Below, piece by piece: positions 9,912-19,107 of a DNA stretch of 41,159 nucleotides. Position numbers and translations under genes: made by a program. Source of the stretch: Chloroflexota bacterium (GTDB taxonomy: Bacteria > Chloroflexota > Anaerolineae > Caldilineales > Caldilineaceae). Numbering within the stretch: position 1 is the first letter of the stretch; each line of letters starts with the position of its first letter. The notes below the pieces were generated by a model that saw nothing but the letters and a program-made list of their open reading frames with translations, was not told the DNA's origin and did not search any database. Location: positions 1-41,159 of the forward strand of contig JASGTU010000171.1 in assembly GCA_030058085.1 (NCBI GenBank), written 5' to 3'.

Positions 9912-12455
9912 TTACCGGCTGCGATAGATGCGCACGTCGCCATCCGAAAAAACCAGATCCATTGCCGCAACGATACGCTCCTCCGACCGCTGCGTGATCT
10001 CGTACTGCTGCCGCTCTGTGGGGCCAATATAGACGTAATCGATACCCCACTCGTCCAGAACTCGCTCAATCTCTGCCGGGCTCCCGGAGCGATAGACGGA
10101 TTGCAGCGCCTCTGCCCTGCCTCTCGCCATCTCGCCAAAAGCCTCACCTCGCCACTGCGACTCGTGTCCATCCCAACCCAGCAGCGTCGTCCGGCCTGTC
10201 ATTGTACTGATGCGGTTGTAGTTCGACCAATAGCTAGCGCCCTTGCCTTCCAACACTAGCGCATCGGGCCCCGCATTATGGAGCACCCATTCCACCGCCG
10301 CCTTTTCCGACGGACCTTCACGCATCAGGTAGTGCGTGGCGTCAGCCGTTCGCGGACGTGCGCTAAATCCTAACGTCTTGCTATACGTCCCGGCGATGGG
10401 ATAGATCAACGTGGCAGCAGCCAGAACGAGCGTCACAGCGCTCAACGCCCGCACATACAGCGGCGCCGCGCGACGGTACGCCCCGAAACTCACAGCGACC
10501 GCATACCCGGCGACCAGCGCCAACAGAAGCCAAGCCTGGTAATAGAACTTGAAGACTGTATTCATGCGCGTACCGAAGTTGTCGCGCAGGAACACAAACT
10601 CCGGCGCAAACACGAGCCCAAGCCCAACCGCCGCGAGCAGCAGCGCGAAGAAATCCGCAGGACGCGCCGTCGGCCTACGCCATGAGACGATCATCACCCA
10701 TATGAGCGCCGTCGTCACGGATAGCAAGGCGCCGAACAAAACAAACGTATATGGCTGCCGGGTCCATCGCTGCACGATGAAGGCGAGATGACTGGTGGCG
10801 CCGTCCGGAAGCGCCATCCGCTGCAGCAATTCCTGACCGGCTGGCGTACCGGCTGCTAACGCGACACTCAGGCCGAGGAACACCGCGGGAAGGCCAAACA
10901 CCACGCCGGCTGCCGTCGCTGCCGCCCTGCCGGAAGGACGCGTCTGTCGCCACATCCACGCTAGCCAACCGATCAGCGCCGGCAAAAACACACCGAACAT
11001 CAGCAGCGCCTGTTGCAGCCGGGTCGGGTTGAACAGATTCGGCAAGAAACCGCGCGCTTGACTCTGCGCCGTCACAAAGTAAGGCAGGTAGACCGCAACC
11101 GCCCCCACAGCCAACAGAATCCCGAACGCTGCAGTGGACACAGCGGACCGTACGAGATACGTCCTGTCCACCGTCTGCCGCTGCGTGGTGACAAGCCCCG
11201 CCATCAGCGCGCCTATTAACAAAAGCCAGTAAGGCGGATAGTCCCACGTATTCAAGAAGATCAGCCCGCCGCTCACGACGGTGATCAACGCTATCCCCGC
11301 CCAGCCCATCGGCACGGTCCCTGGCATCCGCCGCCAGGCGGCACGCCAGTCTGCCGGCTCGCCCATGCCGCTGCGCCTGGCGAACAGGTACACGCTAAGC
11401 GCCATGCCAATCACGACCAACGCCACAGGCATCGCCAACACGTGCGGGTGATTGTCGCCCAGGATGTAACTAAACGCCGGGAACTCGTCGATTACCTCGA
11501 TGTGTCCCCCGGTCAGGTCGCGATCTGCGATCACGCGGCTGCTGCGCCACCACCACCAGTCATAGCCGATATACCACAGCCCGGAACGTTGGGCGTTCTC
11601 CGGAAAGCCGTTGACGTCGAGCCACGCCGCCAGCGAGTTGATGCGCGCGCCTTGCGCATAGAGCCACTCAAGCACTCCCTGCAGATTGCCGATCACCCCC
11701 ACGAACACAGCAGCGGATAGCCCGGCTAACCCGCTCATCCAACCTGCTCGCGCGGATTCATCCGCCTCATCTGCCGCCGGTCCGGTCTGATCCGCATCCG
11801 CCAACGCCGTCAGATTATAGGCAACGCCGAAACTGCCTGTCAGCAGCAGGCCGTACCACGACGCCTGTCCGATGGTAAAGGCCGTTGCCGGCGGCACATT
11901 CGCCAGATGGCCGAGCGTGGTCAGTAGCCAGTAGCCCAGGTAGTAGTAGCTAATGGGATAGCCGGATAGCCAGGCATCGCGCGGCGGGAAGACGGGGCTT
12001 GCCCATATGCTGTTCATGAACATGAGGTCCATCGGCTGTTCGGTATGGTTCGCAGCCGGGTCATGTATCCGCACCCACGTCCACACGACGAACGCAGCCA
12101 AGAACAGCGCTTCCACGCCGATTGTCGCTCGCCGTCGAGCAAGCGACATCTCCGTGGCCCATCTTGAGGCTATCCCCCAGCCACCGAAGCCATACGAGAG
12201 CCCCGCCACGATGGCCAAAGCCAGCCAGGCCCCGCCGGCTTCGTTGCGCAGCAGCCCGTAGCTTGTACCCAGCCACAGTGTCACGCCTACCAAAAACGGG
12301 CCGAGTATCTTCGCAAAGGCGTAACCCCGGTCTGGCAGTTGCGCGAAGAAGCGCACTGCAAGCGGCAGCACGGCTGCGCTCGCCAGTTGGATGACGATAT
12401 ACCAGGTCAAAAAGGCAACTAAAACGTCCACGAGTTCAAGAAATCCGCCAGGCAA
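9912..12455 (-). CDS. DUF2298 / Chlor_Arch_YYY membrane protein
   Basis: The protein has 847 residues if translation begins at the TTG at 12455; a GTG at 12434 is an alternative, and neither has a convincing ribosome binding site. The family is recognised from PMDLMFMNSIWASPVFPP followed by DAWLSGYPISYYYLGYWL (about residues 141-177), which mirrors the same block in the downstream half of the neighbouring fusion protein. Another shared block is EFPAFSYILGDNHPH (324-338). A third is RMNTVFKFYYQAW, near three quarters of the length. It has about fourteen hydrophobic segments and a soluble C-terminal domain. DUF2298 is known mainly from Chloroflexota and archaea and has no proven biochemistry; a polyprenyl-linked sugar transferase role is a guess from its fusion to GT39. 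It lies between the fusion gene (73 bp) and a GT39-like gene (52 bp). Confidence 0.85.
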   Translation of the reverse strand: MPGGFLELVDVLVAFLTWYIVIQLASAAVLPLAVRFFAQLPDRGYAFAKILGPFLVGVTLWLGTSYGLLRNEAGGAWLALAIVAGLSYGFGGWGIASRWATEMSLARRRATIGVEALFLAAFVVWTWVRIHDPAANHTEQPMDLMFMNSIWASPVFPPRDAWLSGYPISYYYLGYWLLTTLGHLANVPPATAFTIGQASWYGLLLTGSFGVAYNLTALADADQTGPAADEADESARAGWMSGLAGLSAAVFVGVIGNLQGVLEWLYAQGARINSLAAWLDVNGFPENAQRSGLWYIGYDWWWWRSSRVIADRDLTGGHIEVIDEFPAFSYILGDNHPHVLAMPVALVVIGMALSVYLFARRSGMGEPADWRAAWRRMPGTVPMGWAGIALITVVSGGLIFLNTWDYPPYWLLLIGALMAGLVTTQRQTVDRTYLVRSAVSTAAFGILLAVGAVAVYLPYFVTAQSQARGFLPNLFNPTRLQQALLMFGVFLPALIGWLAWMWRQTRPSGRAAATAAGVVFGLPAVFLGLSVALAAGTPAGQELLQRMALPDGATSHLAFIVQRWTRQPYTFVLFGALLSVTTALIWVMIVSWRRPTARPADFFALLLAAVGLGLVFAPEFVFLRDNFGTRMNTVFKFYYQAWLLLALVAGYAVAVSFGAYRRAAPLYVRALSAVTLVLAAATLIYPIAGTYSKTLGFSARPRTADATHYLMREGPSEKAAVEWVLHNAGPDALVLEGKGASYWSNYNRISTMTGRTTLLGWDGHESQWRGEAFGEMARGRAEALQSVYRSGSPAEIERVLDEWGIDYVYIGPTERQQYEITQRSEERIVAAMDLVFSDGDVRIYRSR

Positions 12456-12528
12456 GTATGACTAGGTGCAACGATTGATCAACGTTACGCGCTCGTTTGG
12501 CGCAGTAGTCCAGCCTTATCCACTTCCC

Positions 12529-15500
12529 CTACCCTCTATCACCGGCAGGAACATAAAAACCGGCATCGTGCCCTGCAAGACGTCCCGCCACAGCATAGAC
12601 CGTCGTGCCCTCATTGGCGAAAACCGGCTCCAGCAGCCCCATGACCGCCATCTGTTCGAGCTTCTGCACGCCATCAGGGTGAAGATAACGCTCAAGTTGG
12701 CCGGCGTAGATTAATGTCACGTCAAGCTCGTCGATCAACGCTTGGGTGCGTCCGATATCGGGCGTCTCCCAGAACTCGCGATGCAGCGCCTCCCTAGCCG
12801 GCACGACATCGCCGGATCGCTGCTCCGACGCATGCATCCCGCGCAGGCCGCTCAACCCGGTTAGGCTCGCTGCCCGCGAAGCCCCGGCGCGGTAGTAATC
12901 CGCCTCGGATGTCTCGACGATGACCACGTTGCCGCGCACATTGTCCAGCAGCCAGCGTATCGCCTCCCAATCATAGGCCAATTCAATTCGGTTTGACTCG
13001 TTAGGCCAAGTGTAGCTGCCCTGGCGCATATAGTCCATCCCGTTTAGTGTGCCGAACTCCGGTCGCCACCCGATCATTCGCTGTGACAGCCGCGCAGGAG
13101 TTCCCAGTACCGTAAACGTCAGGCTTGCGACCAACAGCAGCCAAAACGCAGACGCCCACGAAATGCCCCACAGACGCCGCGTACGTGTGACCGGGCGCGC
13201 GGCGTCCTCGCTGCCGGATCGTTCGCGGCCGGTTACGTTCCGCCACATGCGCGGCAGAGCGATCGCCGTAGCCAGCCCCAGCAACACCCACACCTGGCTG
13301 AAGAACTTGAAGAGCGTATTCATGCGATACCAGTCGCCGCCCTGCAGGAAATCGCGCAGGTAGACGACCTGTGTGCCGGCTAGCACGGAGAGCGCAACCG
13401 TAATCAGCAAGGCGATAAAGAGCGCGCCCGGATCGGCGTTGGCGCCTCGCTGCCAGAGCAGAAGCGCAACAAATGCCAACGGGATCAGACACAGCCCGAG
13501 CACGATATGCCCCATTGCCATCGCCGCAATTCCGCCGCCTATCGTCAACAGCAAAAAAGCAATCCCGCCCAGATACGCCAACGACGCACGGCGGACCAGC
13601 AGCCTGTGCAAATAAACCAGCCGCGGCAGCCGGTCGAACTGGCGAAACCCCAGGCTCAAGATGCGCTCCAGGCTGGTAGGCATGCGTACGTCGCCGCTCA
13701 CCGGCGAATGGCGACGTTGGACAGGTTGTGCGACGGCATACACCGTCCACGTCAGGGCGATAAAGCCGAAGAAGCCCCATATCAGAAGCCACTCGCCCGG
13801 CTTGTCTGGCACGCGAACTAGGCCGACGCCCGACGCGCCTACGTTCACATAGCTCGCAAAAAACGGTAGATAGAACAAATACGCGCCTGCCGCGTAGACG
13901 ATCAGCGCGCTCACCGTAGACAGCCATCGAATTCGACCGCTAGCCCGGAACTGCGCAACCAGGAACGCCAGCCCGCCCAGCGCGAAATACGTGGGCAGTT
14001 CCCATAGGTTCACGCTACTTAACGTGCCCAGAAGAAAGGCCAAGAACAGCACTAAGCCGGCTGAACCAGCCCGTTCCCGATTCGCCTGGCCCAACAACGC
14101 GAGGATCGCCGCACAAAACAAAATGGCAACCGGTATGCCGATGAGGTGTGGATGAAGGTCCGCAAACAGAAAGCTCCAGTACGGGAACTCGTTTATCGTG
14201 TTCGGGATCACCCGGCTCGGCGCCCAGAAGTCATATGCGGGCATGGATCGCCGCCCAGCCAGCACATCGCCAAGCGCCGCTGTCGCGCCGGTGAGCATGG
14301 GCACTAATGAAAACGCACTCGTCGCTTGGTGCGTGCTCGTCTCCGCCAGCCGTCGCACCACCTGAGCAAAGCCGTCCAGGTTGCCGATCACGGCTACGAA
14401 AAGCGGCGCGATCCAGGCTGCCCAAAAGCCGGATCGCCAGGTCAGTACAGAGCCGCCGTCTTGCCGACGCCACGCCCATGCGCTGTACGCCACACTGAAT
14501 GCGTTCGAGACGGTCAACGCAAACAGTGATGCGATCGTCAGATTAAACGCCGTCTCGGCGTAGATGCCCGTCAGCTTGATCAAATAGGCGGAGAGATAGA
14601 TGCCGAAATAGTAGTAGTTGATATAGCCGCCGGCGAAGTGCGGGTCTACTGGAGGAAACGAGGCGCTGCGTAAAATGCCGTTGAGAAACGCAAACTCCAT
14701 GAACTTCTCGCCGCCGAACCACGGCTGCCACAGGTCCGGGTTTGCCATGCGCATGAGGAGAAAAGCGATATACGCCACCGCGACGCCTGCCTCGCCCGCC
14801 ACGAGCATAGGCCACTTTTCAGCGACAAACTTGCCCATCGCTGTATGTTGGCGTACGGCAAACATGGCCCCCAAACCCGCCACAACACCGGCGCATAGCC
14901 AGGCGTGAAGGATCCGGTTTTCCGTTGCGCCATAGCTTGCCAGATACCACAGCAGCCACCCGGCTGCCAGCCATCCGGCAGTTCTGCTGACAAAATAGCC
15001 GCGATCACGCAGCGAGGTAAATAGCGCAAAGCACACAGGCCAGACCGCCCACCCCAGCGCGCTCAGGGCCAGCCACCAGACCAGCGCTGCAACGACGGGA
15101 TGTTCGCTTGCCGCACGGTTCCACCGGTAGTCTTCGACCACGGAGTATTCGGCTAGTGGCTTCTGCAGCAGCGCCGCCTCATCTGCGCCGGCAGTGCGCT
15201 CCGCCTTGCGTCCCTCTGCCAGGCGCATCAGCGTCCCCATCAGACCGGCGTACTCGGCGCCGGGCTTACCCCTAAAGCCGAGCCAGGTCAACACAGACGT
15301 AAGCGCTGAGTCTTGCCCCGTATAGTATGGGATGGCGTCTTCCCAACTGCCGCCCAGCACGGCGTCGAACTCGGCGTCACTCAGATCGCGCACCTTGCGC
15401 AGCACCGTCACCTGGGGATGATCGTAGAGGCTCCAACTCTCGTCGGCTGTCCGATCCTCGAAGACGATGCCGAACAACCGCGGCGGCGAGGTGAGTTCCA

Positions 15501-17295
15501 ACGCCGCCTCATATCCGAGCCGCCCGTCATGCATCGCCGCGTAATACAGCGTCGTCATCGGGTAACGCTCCGGCAGCTCGTCCACGCTGTCGTAGATGCG
15601 CTTGGAGCTATAGGCTACGTAATCAGCCTCGCGCAGTTTCGCCTTGAGGATTTCGTACTTCTCGGCGGTATCCTCTTCGTACGGGCTCCAGTCAATGTTA
15701 CGCAGGCCGCGGCTGCCCATATCCATCCCCGGCTCACCCGGGATAGCCTTGGGCAACGGGTCATCCCACAGTTCCCACAGGATCACCGAGCCCTGCGGCA
15801 CATTCTCGTAGATCCAGCGGCTCGCCGTGATCCAGGTATGCTCGCTCCGGTAAACGCCATTTACGTAGGCCAACGACCAAAACGCTCCACCGGTGACGCC
15901 GATCGCTGCCAGAAAAGCGGCGATGATGCGGCGTGCGCGATATGCTCGCAATCCGGCATACGGTTGCGGAGCGGATCGCCACATACGCCAAATAGCCCCC
16001 GCTGCCAACAGCGCCGTAAACGGCAAAACCGGAATCATGTAGCGGTTGAACTTAGCCAGAAACGCCCCCGTGATAGCGAAGTAGGGCAACACCCAACTCC
16101 ACACAATCACATTGCCGATCTGAAAGCGCGCCGGCATCCTAATGCCGAACGCATCCCCCTGCGCCATGTGCGTCCAGTTGCGAGCCAGCCGCCACAGCGT
16201 CTGAACCAGATCAACCAGCATCGCCAATACGCCGCCTAGGGTCACTACCCCCAAAGGCCACCATAACCCCCAGGCTACCTGTTGAAAGATGAAGTACAGA
16301 TACGGCGTCGTATTGCGATACTGGCGCGTAAAAGGCATGTCGGCGATGCCGCGCACCATGCGCCCTTGCTCGATCAACGTGGCCTGAATGAAGCTCTGCC
16401 AGTCCAACACCGAATAGGGACTGGTCACGAAGAAACTCAAACCGGCCACGATCAACGCCAGACCCGCGCCGATAATCGCACGGAACTGAAGCGCGCCGTT
16501 GGTAGCACGGACGTCTCGATAGGCGCGCTGCTGCTCCAGGATCACAACCAGCGCGCTAGCGGTCACCGGCGCGGCGAGCACCGGCAACGCGCTAAATTTG
16601 GACGATATGGCGAGTCCAGCGCCTATGCCCGTCAGAATCGCGCTGCGCGCATTGGGCTCCTGCATCATGCGCACCGCGCCATACACGGCCAGTACGGTAA
16701 AGGTGGTCGACGCCGGATCCATCGCAAAGAAATGGCTGAGTTGGATCGCCTGGGCGCTAAACGCATAAAACATCGCCGCCAGCAAGCCGGCGCCGGCGCT
16801 AAATATGCGCCTGCCCAACAGGAACAGCAACCAAATCGTCAAAGAATCCAGTATCGCCATCGTCAGGCGACCGGCTACGGCAATCGCATCGCAGTCTCGA
16901 TCCGCTCGTTGCATGAGTGACAGCGCTTCATCCGAGAGGCCAATCCGCTCAGCCAGGGGGGCAGCGCGGTGCATCACCTCGCCGAAGGCGACGCCGAGAT
17001 ACAGCGGAAAATGACCGTAAGTGAAGCTTCGTCTGGTTTGGTTGGCGCTGTCCCACAACGGGTTGAGCGGGCTTTGCTGCGGATCCCAGAATTGCGCCAA
17101 AGTCGCCGGCAGCCGGATCGTCGTCGCATAGAAACAGGAGGTGCTGCGCTCGTCCGGGTGGCTGCCTATCCCGCGGTCGAAGTTCACATTCCACACGCGC
17201 AACGCAAAGCCGGCCGCGATCACGAACGCCACTACCAGCGGCGCGTACCGGCGAACGTTCGACTCAAAGACTGCTGCGGGAGCGTTCGTCTTCAC
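12529..17295 (-). CDS. GT39-DUF2298 fusion membrane protein
   Basis: This is the largest gene in the window, 1588 residues from a GTG start 7 bp after the preceding stop. Residues 1-480 form a GT39-type module: a first helix, then GIGSHPDERSTSCFY with the acidic pair D48-E49, and a block HFFAMDPASTTF. Residues 480-730 are a soluble region. From about 735 to the end the protein is a full DUF2298 module: FMEFAFLNGILRSASFPP (866-882), GGYINYYYFGIYLSAYL, EFPYWSFLFADLHPH (1036-1050) and RMNTLFKFFSQVW. All of these align by eye with the stand-alone DUF2298 protein just downstream. No frameshift or internal stop marks the junction, so it is a true fusion. The fusion implies that GT39 and DUF2298 proteins act in one pathway and probably in contact; specific sugar and acceptor are unknown. 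Confidence 0.88.
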   Translation of the reverse strand: MKTNAPAAVFESNVRRYAPLVVAFVIAAGFALRVWNVNFDRGIGSHPDERSTSCFYATTIRLPATLAQFWDPQQSPLNPLWDSANQTRRSFTYGHFPLYLGVAFGEVMHRAAPLAERIGLSDEALSLMQRADRDCDAIAVAGRLTMAILDSLTIWLLFLLGRRIFSAGAGLLAAMFYAFSAQAIQLSHFFAMDPASTTFTVLAVYGAVRMMQEPNARSAILTGIGAGLAISSKFSALPVLAAPVTASALVVILEQQRAYRDVRATNGALQFRAIIGAGLALIVAGLSFFVTSPYSVLDWQSFIQATLIEQGRMVRGIADMPFTRQYRNTTPYLYFIFQQVAWGLWWPLGVVTLGGVLAMLVDLVQTLWRLARNWTHMAQGDAFGIRMPARFQIGNVIVWSWVLPYFAITGAFLAKFNRYMIPVLPFTALLAAGAIWRMWRSAPQPYAGLRAYRARRIIAAFLAAIGVTGGAFWSLAYVNGVYRSEHTWITASRWIYENVPQGSVILWELWDDPLPKAIPGEPGMDMGSRGLRNIDWSPYEEDTAEKYEILKAKLREADYVAYSSKRIYDSVDELPERYPMTTLYYAAMHDGRLGYEAALELTSPPRLFGIVFEDRTADESWSLYDHPQVTVLRKVRDLSDAEFDAVLGGSWEDAIPYYTGQDSALTSVLTWLGFRGKPGAEYAGLMGTLMRLAEGRKAERTAGADEAALLQKPLAEYSVVEDYRWNRAASEHPVVAALVWWLALSALGWAVWPVCFALFTSLRDRGYFVSRTAGWLAAGWLLWYLASYGATENRILHAWLCAGVVAGLGAMFAVRQHTAMGKFVAEKWPMLVAGEAGVAVAYIAFLLMRMANPDLWQPWFGGEKFMEFAFLNGILRSASFPPVDPHFAGGYINYYYFGIYLSAYLIKLTGIYAETAFNLTIASLFALTVSNAFSVAYSAWAWRRQDGGSVLTWRSGFWAAWIAPLFVAVIGNLDGFAQVVRRLAETSTHQATSAFSLVPMLTGATAALGDVLAGRRSMPAYDFWAPSRVIPNTINEFPYWSFLFADLHPHLIGIPVAILFCAAILALLGQANRERAGSAGLVLFLAFLLGTLSSVNLWELPTYFALGGLAFLVAQFRASGRIRWLSTVSALIVYAAGAYLFYLPFFASYVNVGASGVGLVRVPDKPGEWLLIWGFFGFIALTWTVYAVAQPVQRRHSPVSGDVRMPTSLERILSLGFRQFDRLPRLVYLHRLLVRRASLAYLGGIAFLLLTIGGGIAAMAMGHIVLGLCLIPLAFVALLLWQRGANADPGALFIALLITVALSVLAGTQVVYLRDFLQGGDWYRMNTLFKFFSQVWVLLGLATAIALPRMWRNVTGRERSGSEDAARPVTRTRRLWGISWASAFWLLLVASLTFTVLGTPARLSQRMIGWRPEFGTLNGMDYMRQGSYTWPNESNRIELAYDWEAIRWLLDNVRGNVVIVETSEADYYRAGASRAASLTGLSGLRGMHASEQRSGDVVPAREALHREFWETPDIGRTQALIDELDVTLIYAGQLERYLHPDGVQKLEQMAVMGLLEPVFANEGTTVYAVAGRLAGHDAGFYVPAGDRG

Positions 17296-17302
17296 TATGA
17301 GG

Positions 17303-18874
17303 TTACTGTGGCAGGCGAGGCCAGTTGGGGAGCACCCAGGTGATCTGGTGCGCCGGGGGAGGAGGCCAAAGCAGGTATACGTCTACCCATCGGTTCCACA
17401 TTACGAGGTTGCTGTCGTCATACCCCAGATCGATGCGTCGTGCGCGGATGGCGCTGCCGATGTCCAGCGCATCGCCAAGGCCGTAGTCTTGCACGTAAAC
17501 CTGGGAGCGCAACGGGATGATGGCGGGATCGACTGCGACAATGCCGAAACGCATGATTTCGCCTGTATACGTCCTGCCATAGTAGGATTTGTCCGGCGAC
17601 ACGCCCGCAGTACCGGCGCTATAGCTGGACGCAAACATGCGAATCTTGCGCCAGTATGTGATCTGCCGCCCGTCCGCAGCAGTGAACGTCTGCGGCTCGA
17701 TCCCTTGGCCGTAGGCGATAACCCGTTCCGCCGGCTCTTGCGCCACCCATGTATCTTCCAGCCTACGTTCTGTCTCCTGACCGTTCTCATAGCGAATGCG
17801 AAAACGACTACGGGTGATGCCTTCCGCCCCAGGTTCCATCATCTGCTGCGTATCGATAGGCAGGGTCGTGTCGGGCACATAGACCGTCTCGAACGAGGCG
17901 ATCTCCTCTTCCACCTCCACTTGATGACTCACCCGCGTGATCGAGATACGTATGCCGTCGTGTAGCTCCTCGTCAAGGCCCGGCTCTACTACATCCAGCC
18001 CGGCGAATCCGATCTTGGTCTCTGCCAACGCATCTGAAACGGTCTCGCCACGTGTGCGCGTCCGGACAACACGTCCATCTGCTTCAACCACGACCGGCAG
18101 GCTGCGCTGAATCGTCACGCGCATACTGGTGACGATTTCGCTGCCCAGACTAGGATGCACAATATCTCCTAAGTAGATTGTGATCTCGGCTTGGCGCAAC
18201 GCCTCGCCAACGGTCTGCGCTGTGGTGCGCACCTCGAACGGAAGCGTGCCATCGTCGATAACGATCGGCACGGCTCGAATCACACGCACCTCATATGGGT
18301 CCACACGCCGATTACCCCATATGTCGGATCGCCGGTACGTTACCTCAGACATACGTGTCGAAGGAGCAGACAGTTGTTCATCCAACTGCCTCCGCACCCC
18401 GTTCACGAGCACTTCGTCGTAGGCGTCCACCACCAATTCGGCGTCTGCCAGCGCCTCGCCCACAGTCTTGCCCCAGCTTCCCAAAGTGATCACGCGCCCG
18501 TCGCTGAGTATACGAAACTGCAGCGCTCGCTGCACTACGACTTCGTCCACGCTGCCCAACGCAGTGGAAGGGCCGGGCGTTATCCGATCGACGTCGTTCA
18601 CATTCAGTCCCATATCCAGCAGCAGCGACTCAACATCGGTCCGGTGCGTGCGTACCAGCCGCGTCATCCCATCCACTTCCAAAGTGACAGGCTGTGCGGT
18701 AGCCGCCCACAAGGCGCCCAATGCAGCAACTGCTAGGACGATTGCAGCAGGCGCCAGAATCCTATGCGGCAGTCCCGTCCGAACGGAAGGCAAACCAATT
18801 CTGCCGCGACCACCCCGTCGCGGTGCAGCAAGTTGAGTATCCTCAGATACCGGCCGGTTCCACTCCGTCGTCAT
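17303..18874 (-). CDS. Membrane-anchored DUF348/G5/3D cell-wall protein (YabE/Rpf-like)
   Basis: The 523-residue protein has a basic N-terminus and one hydrophobic segment (about 37-60), likely a signal anchor. DUF348-like repeats follow (about 60-115, 115-165, 200-250 and 255-310), each containing the (T/R)VxEALxxA pattern. A G5-like stretch spans about 310-390 (RFRIRYENGQETERRLED). A C-terminal 3D domain (about 412-503) retains the three Asp residues of the family, D449 in AVDP, D471 in LDIGSAI and D482 in RIDL; the usual GG after the second Asp is GS here. In Firmicutes and actinobacterial relatives this architecture belongs to peptidoglycan-remodelling proteins, and 3D folds resemble lytic transglycosylase MltA. 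It is the first gene of the minus-strand run, with its stop 7 bp before the giant fusion start. A TATAGT lies 13 nt before the ATG, so the mRNA leader may be very short. Confidence 0.87.
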   Translation of the reverse strand: MTTEWNRPVSEDTQLAAPRRGGRGRIGLPSVRTGLPHRILAPAAIVLAVAALGALWAATAQPVTLEVDGMTRLVRTHRTDVESLLLDMGLNVNDVDRITPGPSTALGSVDEVVVQRALQFRILSDGRVITLGSWGKTVGEALADAELVVDAYDEVLVNGVRRQLDEQLSAPSTRMSEVTYRRSDIWGNRRVDPYEVRVIRAVPIVIDDGTLPFEVRTTAQTVGEALRQAEITIYLGDIVHPSLGSEIVTSMRVTIQRSLPVVVEADGRVVRTRTRGETVSDALAETKIGFAGLDVVEPGLDEELHDGIRISITRVSHQVEVEEEIASFETVYVPDTTLPIDTQQMMEPGAEGITRSRFRIRYENGQETERRLEDTWVAQEPAERVIAYGQGIEPQTFTAADGRQITYWRKIRMFASSYSAGTAGVSPDKSYYGRTYTGEIMRFGIVAVDPAIIPLRSQVYVQDYGLGDALDIGSAIRARRIDLGYDDSNLVMWNRWVDVYLLWPPPPAHQITWVLPNWPRLPQ

Positions 18875-19107
18875 CGCTTACCTGTTGACTATATGCGTTC
18901 ATCGTGCGAGGACCGGACCATCCTCCCAACCGACAGAAAGCCTACGCCGCCGGTTAAGCCATTTTACCCAGATTGCACGTCTTTCTCCAAAGGGACTCGC
19001 ACCGTCGGTCGATTCACCATTGTTGAGCGGCATAGGTTCGCTGCAATCCAATCCTGTGGTAGCCTTATTCACACTGGCACTACGCTGTACTCCGCTCTAT
19101 CCGAGCG

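Noticed and set aside
9860-10171. N-terminal extension of the GT39-like gene ending at 7916
   Set aside because: It lies in another frame over the 3' end of the DUF2298 gene and is low-complexity Arg/Ser-rich; the ATG at 9859 has a ribosome binding site.
15313-16239. Plus-strand open frame of 308 codons
   Set aside because: Antisense to the GT39-DUF2298 fusion, whose domains are clear; composition is typical of a shadow.
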